Source of the DNA: Arbacia lixula
Lineage: Eukaryota > Echinodermata > Echinoidea > Arbacioida > Arbaciidae
Direction of reading: 5' to 3'
DNA length: 64,000 nt
Assembly: GCA_963669155.1 (NCBI GenBank)
Contig: OZ022582.1
Coordinates: 27,360,015-27,424,014 of the forward strand
This document shows, one piece after another, positions 1 to 11,275 of this stretch. Within the stretch, counting starts at the first letter, position 1. Each line of letters begins with the position of its first letter. The position numbers and the translations under genes were made by a program. The notes beneath the pieces are model-generated. The model was not told where the DNA came from and ran no database searches. It was given only the letters and a program-made list of their open reading frames with translations.

Positions 1-648
1 TCAAATTTGCCACTGCCTTGCCCTGAGGCTGTTGTTTCATTAGTCCTCTATCTCTTCCTCTCTCCATCGATTTCATCCCACGGATGAAATATGGCGGAAA
101 CGGGCAAACAAAGATGTTTCTTTTCACTCGACTGATTTCATCTTCATCTTCCCCCCACTTCTAAAGTCTTAATTGAAACCATGGTCATTCCCTATTCAAC
201 TTTCCCTAACCTTGAAGATATATTAATATAATTTCTTTTCTTACTGAGTGAGCATAATATTTTGAATCAGTCAACATCACACCCTGCCCGATATTGCATG
301 TTCCTTTAATGACAGTCGCTCACCCTTTCATACAAGTTGATATTTTTCCTTCTGAAATTAAACAACCTTGAAATTCATTTCCCAATCTTTCCACGTGCGG
401 TAATGACACAAAGTATCTCAATTGTATTTTTCTTGTTTCAATATTACTGCTTTATATGTACCTTGCTGTAGTGAATATATCATTGTATTAGAGTGAAATA
501 ATATAAAACCTGAGATGTGGTTGGTTGTTATTTAACTCTGTTACTCCACTTTACCAGTCAGTGGCAATGCATCATACCCGCTAATGTTTTGGAAGTATTC
601 CTACACCTATTCTTGCAGTCTATTCTAAGAAGTCATTTAGGAAGTGAT
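1..648. other. intron-like DNA, nothing recognised
   Basis: AT-rich sequence with stops in every frame. I see no splice-bounded coding segment, tandem repeat or inverted repeat. Confidence 0.5.
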
Positions 649-652
649 TTAA

Positions 653-1172
653 AGATTGTCCGTTCCTTTTGCAAGCTTAACATTTGAAATTGTCTATCAC
701 GATCGTAAATTGAAGAAAGTGTGATTCAAGACCATTTCTAAGAATATAGCATGTTGAAGCTTTCTGTATGTGTAAAAATTTCAGCCATTAAATTTCGAAC
801 CGACTTTTTCATACTACGAAAAAAGTATTAGTCTTTGTTACAGTATCTATGTGGTTATTATGCATGTGTGAAATCCTAATTTTATGAGTAATTACCAAAC
901 TTTGGAGATGATTCCTTCTATAGAACATTTTTTTTTTCATAATGCGTTTTATAGTTTAATAAACAGATTAATCAATAAAGCAGATATTTCAACACAAACT
1001 GCTAAGAGCCTGAGGTAAAGACTATTAATCAGAAGTTGTTTACGTGCAGTATTTGAATTTTACACTACGTATCAGTTTCAAATTATGAATATACAGCTAG
1101 CTAACACTTCTCTTTATGTTTTGCCAACGTTTCGATGGTTTTGTGCTGATCTGAAAAAGGGACGGGCTGTCT
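653..1172. mobile_element. family A MITE, TTAA-flanked, copy 1
   Basis: A 520-bp element begins AGATTGTCCGTTCCTTTTGC and ends in the inverted form AAAGGGACGGGCTGTCT. TTAA precedes it at 649-652 and TTGA, a decayed TTAA, follows at 1173-1176. The whole unit matches the reverse complement of 51753-52273 with scattered differences and nearly equal length. TTAA duplication is the hallmark of piggyBac-type transposition. There is no coding capacity, so it is non-autonomous. A near-palindromic motif of the TTTTTC..TACGAAAAA type sits inside (about 806-828) and is shared with the other copies. Confidence 0.85.
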
Positions 1173-1975
1173 TTGAGAAAGAAAAATTGAGAAATATACA
1201 CTATATTGACAAACAGTGATGGAGGGTATTGTCACAGTTAGAGTGCGTCATACACTGTTTTTATAAAGCGCATTATGAAGAAAAGAGATTAAGGATGTGG
1301 GAGAAAAGGTACGTACTGTAAATGGCTTTTGGGTTTCGGTGAGTGTGTGTGTATGTTTGGAAGGGGAATACATTGACCATGTGTATCTGTATGCATGTAG
1401 CTTTTGCAGTGTTGTTGACTGGATATGGCGTATGGCAGTGGCCAATGGCAGAATCCCAAATCATATCTCTCTTCTTGATTTCAGCTGAATCTGACATTCA
1501 AAGCCTGGGAGAGTAATGCATGTATGTGTGTATGAATGCCAGCTTGGGGTTTCCATTTCAGGCCCCCGTTCACACTGTTAGGGGAGTGGGGAGGGTGCAA
1601 CAATTGTGTTTATGTGTATGTAAGAGTCCTGCTTAGTAATTACTGTTTGATTGAACATGTTTCTAAGGGATACCTCCAACAAAACTTCAGAATGACCAGA
1701 GATTGAGCGAAAGGAAGAGAAGGAGAGAGAGAAAGGGGGAGGAAAGGGTCATGTTATCAAATTTCAGTGTGACCGTGTGTATAGGAAAAAAAACTTATTT
1801 TTTACAGTTCATATTGAAGTTTAGCAAATGCTTTGTACAGAAACTGTTTTCATATTTGCATATATAAACATGTATTAGGAACAGATGCATCAATGGATAC
1901 TTCTTGTTCTTTATCATGGCCTGTTAGCTAGTGAAAAGCAAATGACTCATTATTCATCAATTATTCACTCTTTTG
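1173..1975. other. no gene; short TG and GA-rich patches
   Basis: Overlapping open frames at 1248-1497 on both strands are short and lack splice or start support. A short TG run lies near 1340-1352 and a purine-rich patch at 1700-1745. Nothing else was recognised. Confidence 0.5.
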
Positions 1976-2480
1976 GTTGATTTAGCCATGTTGTTGTATT
2001 AATGTATGTGAACAGGGCCAGTGAGATGTACATTGCTCTCTCTGGTCAATTCAGCAATGTTATGGCTTAAATAGTGTGTATGAATAGGGCCAATGATCAG
2101 TACATCCCTCTCTGGGTTGATTCAGCCAGGTTGTGGCTTGAACAGTGTGTATGAACAGGGCCAGTGAGAAGCACATTACTATCTCTGGTCCATTCAGCAA
2201 TGTTGTGGCTTAAATAGTGTGAATGAACAGGGCTAGTGAGAAGCACATCCCTCTCTGGGTTGATTCACCCAGGTTGTGGCTTGAACAGTGTGTATGAACA
2301 GGGCCAGTGAGAAGCACATCCCTCTCTGGGTTGATTCAACCAGGATGTGGCTTAAATTGTGTGTATGAATAGGGCCAGTGAGAAGCACATCACTCTCTGG
2401 GTTAATTCAACCATCTTGTGGCTTAAATAGTGTATATGAACAGGGCCAGTCAGCAGAAGCACATCCCTCTTCTTGTTGAT
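1976..2480. repeat. 71-72-bp minisatellite, about 7 copies
   Basis: The anchor AACAGGGCCAGTGAG recurs at about 2011, 2083, 2154, 2226, 2297, 2368 and 2439, spaced 71 or 72 bp. Each unit reads roughly GTTGATTCAGCCAGGTTGTG, then GGCTTAAATAGTGTG, then TATGAACAGGGCCAGTGAG, then CACATCCCTCTCTGG. Copies differ by scattered substitutions, so this is a moderately old array. Confidence 0.92.
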
Positions 2481-3355
2481 TCACCATTGCACCTGCCTAT
2501 GTTCATCAGTCACAATGACATATCCGGGCGATTTTAACCCTTTGATCTGTTAATGAATTGCTTCTCTAGCATTGCATGCTGTAACCACCATCCAGAATCC
2601 ACAGCCATTGCAGCTACTGTTGCAAATGAAAACTGCACTGTGCAATATGTGATTTGCTCATGGATTCAAAATGGTGAATATTTTTGCATGAGCTTTTACA
2701 CATATACATTGGATTGTCTAATGAATGTCATATTTGATTTGATGTCATACGCTTGCTGTGCACATGATTTGGGTTATATAGGCATCATGGTTATACATTA
2801 TTTCAAATTGTCATCACCCTCCAATATACTTTTCTTACTCCAAATTGTCAAGGTGGTCTGGATTTAAACCCTTTAATCAAATTAACCCCTAAAAGTTGTT
2901 AAATTCCCTTTAAAGTCAGTTTTTAGTACTACTACAAGGGGAGTGTTTGTACCATATTTTCTTCCACTTCTGGTGGATTCTCACATTTTTACTTCTTGAC
3001 CCGCAACAGGCTACACTACTTTTAATGAATACCTAATACAGATTGTAAGTATAGTACTTAGGCATTGTAAAATTGGAGAGTGTGCAACTCTATGTGTATT
3101 ATTTTAGTTAATGGATAATATATTGAAACATACTGCATGAAGTTAATTTATGATCTTGTAATTGAAAATCATTATGTATCAGGAAAGATGTGCATTTCAA
3201 GTATGTTATATAGTTCAGTGGTTGGCTCGACACAGAACCTGTTGACAGAGTGTGTGCATGATGTGTAGTGTTAATGTCATAGTGCACTCAACACAAGGGA
3301 AAACTGTGTCATCTTCTTTGGGCTCTCAGGATAATGCAACAATCGGATTAGGAGC
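2481..3355. other. no gene recognised
   Basis: An open frame at 2553-2867 (104 codons) has biased, low-complexity hydrophobic content, no recognisable domain and no splice context. I treat it as chance. The rest is AT-rich intron-like sequence. Confidence 0.5.
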
Positions 3356-3359
3356 AGCT

Positions 3360-3775
3360 CTCATTCATATCTCTCTGCTCTCTTTCTCTCTATCTCTGCA
3401 TGCCTTCCTTCCTGCCTGTCTGTATGAGTGCATGTCTGTCTGTCTGTCTGTTTGTCTGTATGTCCGCCCCATCCCTCGGTGTGTCTATCTCCTCCCCCCT
3501 CTATCTTTCACTCTTTTCCATCTCTTTGTCATTCATCTCTCCCCTCTTTCTTCTCCGTCTCTTTGTCTATGTGTGTCTCTCTCCATCTGTATTTTCTCTT
3601 ATCTGTTTTCTCCCTCCCTCCCCCCCTCTCTCTCTCTCTGTCCTCCCTCTCCCCCTGTCCTCTCCCCCCTCTCTCTTTTCTCTCTCTCATCCACCCTCTT
3701 TATCTCTTCTCTCTCCCTCTCTCTTCCTCTCCCTTCCTTTCCCTTCCTCTCTCTTCCTCTCTCTTCCTTTCTCTT

Positions 3776-3843
<68 letters not shown>

Positions 3844-3960
3844 TTCCCCCCTCTCCTCCCGCTCTCTCCTCTCACTATCTCTCCCCACCACTCTTCTCCC
3901 CAGCTCCATCCCTTCTCTTCATCCCTCCGTCCCTCCATCCCTTCTCTCGTGGGGTACTCC
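3360..3960. repeat. polypyrimidine tract with (CT)n core
   Basis: About 600 bp that is almost entirely C and T on the + strand. It has a pure (TC)n core of about 60 bp at 3781-3841, flanked by CCCT and CTTT variants and by TGTCTGTC near 3435-3460. Long open frames here on both strands are artefacts (Ser/Leu/Pro on +, Arg/Glu on -). Confidence 0.95.
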
Positions 3961-4038
3961 CTGCAACTTCCTAATCAAATGCAGTGCCAATAAAGCAGCA
4001 CTCTGCCAATAGCTCCTCCCAAAAGAAATACGAAGGGA

Positions 4039-4096
4039 GGTTGGGGGGGGGGGGGGTGGATGATAACAACAATAATAATAATAATGATAACACAAA
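4039..4096. repeat. poly-G run followed by (AAT)n-like microsatellite
   Basis: A run of G at about 4043-4057 is followed by AAC/AAT triplets (4066-4092). Confidence 0.85.
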
Positions 4097-4129
4097 CACA
4101 AGCCACACTTGCATTCACGTCATTCGTTC

Positions 4130-4390
4130 ATCTTTCGTTGGCTGGACGGCCGTTATGAGTTCAGTTCCCGCCGGTAATCAGGTGTAGCAATCTAATTCTT
4201 GGGGCTACAAAGCGGCAATCACGCTGGCCGCGTCATGCCCACCATGCAGAAAATGTATTTAAGAGTCTTGTGGGATTTGATGCTCCACCGGTTCATCGGA
4301 GACTGCTACTGTTGCTGACTGAGTAGTATCCTAAGAAAGCTGGGACTCCTGTGCTTTTCATCCATCTTCATGTGTTTTTTTTCTGTGGTA
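4130..4390 (+). promoter_or_regulatory. candidate promoter or 5' exon (weak)
   Basis: A more GC-rich, non-repetitive stretch stands out from its neighbours. It contains a TATA-like TATTTAAG at 4256-4263 and a possible splice donor (TCTGTG then GTAAAC) at 4387/4388, so a short untranslated first exon at about 4286-4387 can be imagined. There is no direct evidence of transcription. Confidence 0.2.
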
Positions 4391-5028
4391 AACATCATTG
4401 AAGTTGCACCTTTTTGTGTATTTTGTTCCTCTGTTACTGCCGTTATCCACTGACATCAGGGACAATGTTTGGCCAAATATTTCTTTTGTATGTGATTGAT
4501 TAGTTCCAGCGTGGACCTATGATTTAATTTTGAAATTCTCTGGAGATATGTGGTCGCGTTGTTTTCAATTTTTTGCTCTCTTTCCCTGAATTTTTGCTGT
4601 CAGAGGCAGTTTTTCGAGTCCTTGTGTATGTAAATAATTACACTTTTTTTTCTCATGCAGTGAATAGAACAACAAGTGTTTGGAAATACAATCAACAAAC
4701 AACATCAATGCATTTATTACATTGAGTACCATGATTGCAAATTGGGAAAGTCACAGCAGATAATAAAAAAAGGACTAGAATTGGATTAAATATGATTTCT
4801 TCTGCATTATTAATTTCATGTCATTATTGAGCAGAAAATCAAATGACTAGAATAAGGGTTGGTTGCTGGAAAAAGCAAGGAAAGTGCAATATACCTCAGG
4901 GAGTATCTATTTTTGGCTTTAATTAATTAATTAATAGTCCAGTTGGTTGCAGAGAGCTTGAATGACAGATACAGTATGCTTTGTTTTGGGGTATCTCCTT
5001 GTCTGTAATTGGTCTGTGTCTGCCCTCA
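4391..5028. other. no gene; AATT microsatellite
   Basis: Intron-like. A short (AATT)n run lies at 4919-4936. No coding segment or inverted repeat was recognised. Confidence 0.5.
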
Positions 5029-5173
5029 ATCTCTTCCCTTTTGCATCTTTTTATCTGTTACGCACATTTGTTTAATCCTCTCAGTACCAAGCCCCCCCCA
5101 AAAAAACAATCTCTTCCCTTTTGCATCTTTTTATCTGTTATGAGCATTTGTTTTATTCTCACAGTACTAAGCC
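5029..5173. repeat. imperfect 80-bp tandem duplication
   Basis: ATCTCTTCCCTTTTGCATCT starts at 5029 and again at 5109. The similarity runs to AGTACCAAGCC / AGTACTAAGCC. The two copies are separated by a C-run and an A-run (5089-5106). Confidence 0.85.
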
Positions 5174-6165
5174 GAGAAAAGCACATGGTATTGAGAGAGT
5201 TAAATGCTATCTGTTGGTGGGGAGAGGGGAAATGGAGCAATAGTTGTATGGGGATAAGTTTCATTGTTTTGTGTGATAACGCAAGTGTAATCATGACAAA
5301 ATGACGCAGATTCGACTCACTTAATAATACTTGACCTTTTGGCCGTTTACAGGTCATGCCGAGGGTTGTGTGTAGGTGCAATTTTACACGCAATGAAAAT
5401 ATATTGATTTTACCTACCTGTGATATTTGTCAGCCTCAGGGTTCAAACCATTGTGGCCGTGATGCTAATTGACATATGAAAACCTTATACCTGCTTCAAT
5501 CCATGAAAACATGTACAGGGCTGTGTACTGTGATTGACCATGGAGGAAAATAATTTACATCTCGCCTTGGACCACTTCTGTCCAACTTGATGTACTGGTG
5601 GAATTGTCTGGAATATATTTAGAGTTCAAAACCATGTGCATCGTTGTCATGGATTTTGATGGTCAGGACATTTAGAGTTGCCTCTTCATTGTCCCAAGAC
5701 AAGGCAGTTACATTGAATTTGCATTTTCATGAAAAATAGAATGTACTTCTGATATCGTTCATTTTCTCTGATTCAAGAAATGTCTTATTTTTCCACCTTT
5801 GCATTGATGAATATAGACAAACATTACAAGCTTCTGTACCTTCCTATTTCAGTATGTACCATTTTTTGGTGCACATTTGATCTAATATCCCTCAAGCATC
5901 ATTTGGAGTGAATCACGTGTTTTTCCAGCAGCATTATCAGTTTTGTTACAGTCACATGACCATACATGTATTTCCTGTCAGTCCCGTGCCATCATTTCAT
6001 CGTTAGCTGTGGGGGCAGATTCCATGATCTTAAAGTGAGTAATATCACCTTCTTAACTTAAAAGTCTGGTTGATATAAGACGGAGTTGTGTAACCATTTA
6101 TAATGGTTTCAAACTGGGAGAAAATACAACAGCTGTTTATAACAAAATTGTATGATTTTCTTCAT
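5174..6165. other. no gene recognised
   Basis: AT-rich intron-like sequence. Overlapping frames at 4981-5393 on both strands have no domain or splice support. Confidence 0.5.
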
Positions 6166-6183
6166 GGGGGGGGGGGGGGGGGG
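6166..6183. repeat. poly-G homopolymer (18 bp)
   Basis: Uninterrupted G run. It could form a G-quadruplex and its length may be unreliable in assembly. Confidence 0.95.
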
Positions 6184-6419
6184 TGGTACGGTCAATAGTG
6201 GTTCAACAGTGGTTTAACAGTGGAGACCGAGTTTGAAAGTGGTATTACGTGCCTTGTGGAATTGTAGTTTAAAGGGAGCATATAGTCAGTATTCTTTGTG
6301 ATTCATGAAACACTCACTGGCGGCATCAGATAAGCTCCATTGACTGGTTGTGCCAGCGGCATTCTTTAATACATTTCTATGGACTTTATGATCAGTGCAA
6401 TTGGCATCATTTCAATTCA

Positions 6420-6720
6420 ATTAATTTAAGTGAAATTTTAAGTGACCTATATTTCTACCCGCCTTCACATTGGGACAAATTAATGAGGACAACGATAACG
6501 GTTGGCCCAGATTGTTGGCGAGTTGGTCACACATGCGGCCTTGGTTATTCCATTTTGATGTCCATTTACCGCATTACGATAATACCTTGTTGATTTCACC
6601 CACGGCCCAGATACGGCGTGACTTTAGTCCCGTCTCATTTGTCTGCGCGTCGCTAATCAATGGGCATGAAATGAGAAACGTCACTATACATGTATATTGA
6701 TTACTCCTCTTGTTGGGTCG
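6420..6720. promoter_or_regulatory. candidate non-coding regulatory stretch (weak)
   Basis: A unique stretch with many CpG-containing words, GATA-like and ATTA/TAAT homeodomain-type core words, and no repeat family match in the window. Such islands in long introns are often cis-regulatory, but only conservation could show it. Confidence 0.15.
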
Positions 6721-6856
6721 CTCTAATGAAACAGGGGCACTGTCACATCATATGTGGGTCAGGTCCTAATTTAGGCGCACATGGCAGGAGGGGTGGCCCT
6801 GTGGAAGGGGCTCAATTGTCAGGATGCAGGCTCAATACCCCGTCTATGCATCTTAA

Positions 6857-6976
6857 AGGGATAGTCCACCCTGAAATTAAGTAGATTTCAGTATAAGCAG
6901 GAACATGAAAAAAAAACAACAAGGTTTGACGAAAATCCGTCAAAAGATAGGAAAGTTCAGGGTGGACTATCCCGTT
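6857..6976. mobile_element. family D MITE, internally deleted copy
   Basis: A 120-bp foldback starts AGGGATAGTCCACCCTGAA after TTAA (6853-6856) and ends with the inverted CAGGGTGGACTATCCC, with TTTTAA close behind (6975-6980). It is much shorter than the 492-bp copy at 50727-51218 and retains only the terminal parts. Confidence 0.85.
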
Positions 6977-6984
6977 TTAAGCAT

Positions 6985-7505
6985 TTCGTTGTTGTCACAT
7001 GCACAAGCGAAGTAAGATGATATAAAAAATCTTACCCTTCATAAGTTTGATGCCTTTGCTTGATTGCTTAAACAAAATGAGTCGGTGCTGTTTAGAAATG
7101 GAGAAATCTCCTGTGGATTAAGAATTGTTCAATTTAAGTTTTTGTTTGTTTGGATTCAAGGTTTTGTTTGCTTTTCCAGGTACAGGTAAATAATTCCAAC
7201 TACTGTTGTGCTGATAATCCTGATAATTACAGTTAATAAGATCTTGATATTATCTCTTCTTTTACAAACATAAAACCCAGACTAAAGAGGCTTTTGATAG
7301 AACTAAGAATTGAACCAGGGATGTTACCATTGCTGTTTAAGGAGAAGACAAGTTAATTCAGAAGTCAATTTCTTTAAAGGTGATATTCATAGGAAATAAA
7401 ATAAAATAAATATAGTTTATTTTATAATTGAATGAGTTATTAAAGCAATGTATGCAGCTAACATGCCATGAAAGTGTTCAGTTTTGTGTTTAATGAAAGT
7501 CAAAT
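6985..7505. other. no gene recognised
   Basis: AT-rich intron-like DNA without recognisable repeats or coding segments. Confidence 0.5.
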
Positions 7506-7509
7506 TTTA

Positions 7510-7770
7510 CTAAATTGACTCTCTTCCTGACCTACGGAATCGCCTCAGGGAAAGTGGCGTTGTGTGTACAGCCGGGATACGCTTCACAATGACCATTGTG
7601 TATCACACCTGTTAATCCACTAGCAACTGCCATCACAGTTTCATTAACAATGCATGATACTTCTGGCGGAAAAGAAGCTGCGGATTGGCATGTTTGGTGC
7701 ACAATAACGCCACCCGTTTCTTACGTCAGACCTAAAGGCCGTTTCGGATGACAGTTGGGCAAATTTGTCC
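7510..7770. promoter_or_regulatory. candidate non-coding regulatory stretch (weak)
   Basis: A GC-richer unique stretch between AT-rich flanks with CpG words such as TACGTCAG (CRE-like, near 7722-7729) and a dyad near 7589-7602 (ACAATGACCATTGT). No coding frame is convincing. Confidence 0.15.
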
Positions 7771-8749
7771 CCGAGAATATGGTGATTGTTTTCACCCTAA
7801 TTTCGCTTTTTGGAAAGTGATATATTGTTTGAATGTCATCCGAGCCCATTGTATGGCTTATAAGCTTTCTGTAGATGAATATCTTCATATTTTTGGATTT
7901 TCTATGAATATCACCTTTAAAAAAAATAATAACCTGTGCAATATGTCATAGGCACACAAATCATGGAGTTTGCAGTATAACTCAGCCGGGCCATAGCAGT
8001 CCTGACTAGAACATCAGAGGAGATTTTAGGAAAATCTGGAGGAATATTCATGTCTTACAGCTGATTTTAGCAACAGGGGCAAGTGAAGATTTGTTTTTTA
8101 TCATGCTCTAACTCATTATCATCACATTCTTATTGCCATTCTTATTGAATTTCTTAATGAGGTCTGCCAGAGTTCTGTCTCTTTAATCATCACTGACAGG
8201 GTAATGTTACATTTTTCCTTCTTATTATCATGTGAAATATTTGAAGAGTCGTCAATGGTGTTATGCTTTGATGTGTACTGATTTGCCAGAGCAATTCATG
8301 GAAGCGTGCTTACAATTTCAAATAGAGATGTCAGAAATGTTCTAGAAAACAAGAATTGTGTTACAGGGTAAGTCTGATGGATCTGTCATTTGCTCGTGGG
8401 AATTTTGGTGCTGTGAATGTTCAAAATTTTGGGTGAAATGCTGGCGACTTTTCTCTCCTCTCAGTCAGGGTGTCAACTTACTGAAAAAAAATGGGATGAC
8501 AAGAAAATGATGAATGACAGCTAGAAGGGGATTAAAAAGAGATTTATATTGTGAGAAAAAGAGGAACATGATATTTATTTTATGTGAAGAAGGAGTGAAG
8601 ATAAATGGAGATGAAAGCAGAGAAGGTGATGAACAGTGATAGCGAGAGAATGGTGAAAATCCTACCATGAATAAAGAAGGAGTAAAGAGAGGAGGGATAA
8701 ATGGACAGAGGAAGGAAAAGTCAAATGCACATGTGGAAAAATAGTGAGT
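7771..8749. other. no gene recognised
   Basis: Intron-like AT-rich DNA. Short frames such as 7748-7951 have no features of a gene. Confidence 0.5.
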
Positions 8750-8754
8750 GTAAT

Positions 8755-8809
<55 letters not shown>

Positions 8810-8884
8810 AGAGACAGAGACAGAGATATTAAGAGCAAGGGAGAGAGAGAGAGGGAGGGGGAGAGAGGGAGGAAGGGAGAGAGA

Positions 8885-8935
<51 letters not shown>

Positions 8936-9160
8936 GAGGGAGGGAGAGAGAGGGAGGGAGGGAGAGGGAGGGAAGGAAGGAGAGGGAGGGAAGGAAGGAG
9001 GGAGAGAGAGTCCAAAGAGAGAATGAGAGAGCAATAGAAGAGAAGAGAGAGGGAGAGGGTGAAAGAAAGAGTGGAAGTGAGGTGGGGGGGGGGGGGGGGG
9101 GGAGGGGGGAAGGCAGAGTATGGATAAAGGGGCAAATCACGAGAGGGGGAGGGGGGGGGG
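8750..9160. repeat. polypurine tract with (GA)n cores and poly-G
   Basis: Almost pure purine on the + strand: (GA)n at 8754-8803 and 8889-8924, GGGA/GGAAG variants, and G runs at about 9084-9102 and 9150-9160. The open frames of 73-189 codons here are repeat artefacts. Confidence 0.95.
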
Positions 9161-9383
9161 GTTAGCCACTACCCGTTGAAGACAGGAGAGTAAGTCAAAG
9201 CTAATTGCAAGCTAGCAGCAGATCAGAAACGTAGAGGCAGGCTAGAACAATGCAAGAGGGAAATTGTAGAAACGTGGGCTGACGGAAAGGAAATAAAAAG
9301 CGGAAGTGTCTCCTCGAGCTTGAGACATGAGCCATACCTGCGTGATGATATATCCCCATGACACTGGAGTGACATTATCAAAA
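9161..9383. other. no gene recognised
   Basis: Unique sequence between the GA tract and the family H element. Nothing was recognised. Confidence 0.4.
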
Positions 9384-9840
9384 GCCCCATTCGTATACCA
9401 TAATCATGATGATACCTTATTACCGATGCACATTGGTAAGAAAGTTTGCAGTAGCTGCTGGAAAACCTGTTCACATACACAGAAAAAAACATAATGTGTT
9501 ATGGACAGCTGGAGTCTCTCCACCCCTGGCATGTTCCTCTTTATGCCATACGTGATACGAGCTTTGCGATTAGCAAAACACATGGCGAAGCGCGACGCAT
9601 AAGGAGCAACATGTACGGCTATTTTGTGGACAGAGTTTATAAGATTTGCTTACTGCAATATTGCAGTATTTTTTTTACTAGATCTCGATCAGCAAAATAT
9701 CAGTAAAAAAGGAGGAAAAGAGGTCGAAGCAAATACTGCATTTATTCAAGTGATTCCCGTTCATATACGCAGCTATGGATAATGCATCGGCAAAATTGCC
9801 GCGAATGTTTTGTGGATAGTTGGTGTATATGAACAGGGTT
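9384..9840. mobile_element. family H MITE, copy 1
   Basis: A 457-bp element begins GCCCCATTCGTATACC and ends GGTGTATATGAACAGGG, which are inverted terminal repeats. The internal order matches 16645-17131 and 30097-30552: TACCGATGCACATTGGTAAG, then a TATAAGATTTGCTTACYGC block, then AAATTGCCGCRAATGTT. It has no coding capacity. I could not define a clear target duplication, so the superfamily is unknown. Confidence 0.85.
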
Positions 9841-10061
9841 GAAGACAGGGATGTGGTCAGGTGGAGCATTGAGCAGTGAGATAGGTATATGTATGTATAG
9901 CTCCTATTGCAAGGCTTGGACATTGGCCAGCATTGTGAATCAGAGCAGTGTTATTTGTGGAAGGAAACTGAGTCCATATCATATATGATATGTGGGATGC
10001 TTGATCTCCTGTTACCTGGTGAGTATCCTGAACTACAGCATGGGGAGCCATGGGCGTACCG
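9841..10061. other. no gene recognised
   Basis: Unique spacer between two transposon copies. Confidence 0.4.
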
Positions 10062-10065
10062 TTAA

Positions 10066-10430
10066 AGGGAATATACTGTACTTGGAAGGCAAAAAAACCT
10101 TCAAAAGGTAATCGTGAGCAATCTTCTTGCCAATGGTCTTAAATTCATGTATTGTCTATTTTAGAAGCTTGCTGAAAGCTATTTGCCCTCAAATGATCTA
10201 CATTTGGAGTAAAGAGTGATTAGATCACGAATCCTCAAAATGTTTGGGCCGAACATTTGTAGGATTTAATCATTAATCATTAATTACTCCAAATGTAGAT
10301 CATTTGAGGGGAAATAACTTTCAGCAAGTTTCTAAAATAGACAATACATGAATTTAAGACCATTGGCAAGAAGATTGCTCATGATTATCTTTTGAAGGTT
10401 TTTTTGTCTTCCCAGTACAGTATATTCCCT
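10066..10430. mobile_element. family C palindromic MITE, 365 bp, copy 1
   Basis: Begins AGGGAATATACTGTACTTGG, ends in the inverted CCAGTACAGTATATTCCCT, and is flanked by TTAA at 10062-10065 and 10431-10434. The two arms are near-complementary over almost the full element (about 170 bp each), so it can fold into one long hairpin. The second copy, 62672-63036, has exactly the same length and the same TTAA flanks. Inferred to be a piggyBac-type non-autonomous element. Confidence 0.92.
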
Positions 10431-10436
10431 TTAAAG

Positions 10437-11275
10437 GAGAACAGCAGCTTTTACACAAGTAGCCTAGGTACTAGGCTGTGAGGAGTATGGACACAACCAG
10501 TCTGTTATCAACTATGTCTGGTAACACAAGGGGCGTCTTCATTAGCCCGATGTGGCGAAATAGCTAGCTAGTTCTGATCGGGATAGCTAGCCTAGCCAGA
10601 TCATGAAATAGCTAGCTATCGCCTCTTCATTAGCCAAATCAGGTAAAATAGCTAGCTATTTGGTCAAGGAAATTTCACAAGAAATCTTGGGCTAGATAGA
10701 GCTACCTCGGGCTAGTTTGCGAACTATAGCCCGAGAAATCTTGGGCTAGATAGAGGTAGCTCGAGCTAGTTTGCGAACTAGCTTGAGCTAGCTCGGAGTG
10801 TCTTCATTAGCCTGAAAATTTCGCGATCCCGGCATGCATCAGCGCGCACGAGGCATTGTTTACGTAACAGGTTTTTATACATGCGCGAATGCGACCTCAC
10901 AACCGAAGCCATGCGGTCGTGGCCTATTCTTGTCGCACACTGCTGGTGAGTGCGAAGATTAAGATAATTTATGCATCCCGAGTTTTGAGCTTACGTATCC
11001 CGAGTTTTGAGCTAATGAAGACGCGAGTGCAACTTCAGGCTAGTTCCCCAGATCAGCAAACTAGCTTGCTATTTCGTCTGCTCGGGCTAATGAAGGCTCA
11101 CCTTCAGACTATGCCTAAATCCCCAAAGGAGTCAGAGGAGTGATGACGTAATTAGGGTGTAATTAGGGCATAGTCTGTTTTACCAGACATAGTTGTCATC
11201 AGACTGGGTTGTGTCCATGGACCTCACAGCCTAGTACCTGGGCTATTATACAGGTTGTAAAACCAGCAGAAAATA
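10437..11275. mobile_element. composite foldback with outer arms around a family F element
   Basis: The left arm at about 10450-10525 (TAGGCTGTGAGGAGTATGGA, ACAACCAGTCTG, ACTATGTCTGGTAA) is the reverse complement of the right arm at about 11180-11262 (ACCAGACATAGTTGTCATCA, ACACAACCCAGTCTG on the other strand). Between them lies the family F foldback (10529-11105) and a smaller dyad of GACTATGCC (11107-11115) with GGCATAGTC (11167-11175). The simplest reading is that family F inserted into, or was mobilised with, an older foldback. Confidence 0.75.
10529..11105. mobile_element. family F foldback element, copy 1 (about 577 bp)
   Basis: Ends carry GGGGCGTCTTCATTAGCCCG and, inverted, CGGGCTAATGAAGGCTCACC. 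The interior is full of AGCTAGC/TAGCTAG words (AAATAGCTAGCTAT, GCTAGCCAGATCATGAAATA), giving many local dyads. Related copies lie at 39336-39461, 44017-44474, 54648-54962 and 63907-64000. There is no transposase. Confidence 0.85.

Noticed and set aside
2553-2867. 104-codon + frame
   Set aside because: Low-complexity hydrophobic content, poor start context, no family resemblance.
3252-4012. Overlapping 194-240-codon open frames on + and Arg/Glu frames on -
   Set aside because: They translate a CT/GA tract into Ser/Leu/Pro or Arg/Glu runs in all frames; no domain or splice context.
5449-5460. B-box-like GGTTCAAACC suggesting a tRNA gene
   Set aside because: No A box or cloverleaf can be formed upstream.
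6790-6852. Possible tRNA-derived SINE (A-box-like TGGCCCTGTGG and B-box-like GGCTCAATACC)
   Set aside because: Both boxes are imperfect, no second copy was seen, and the right side is interrupted by a MITE at once.
8465-9140. Frames up to 189 codons on both strands
   Set aside because: GA/CT repeat translations.
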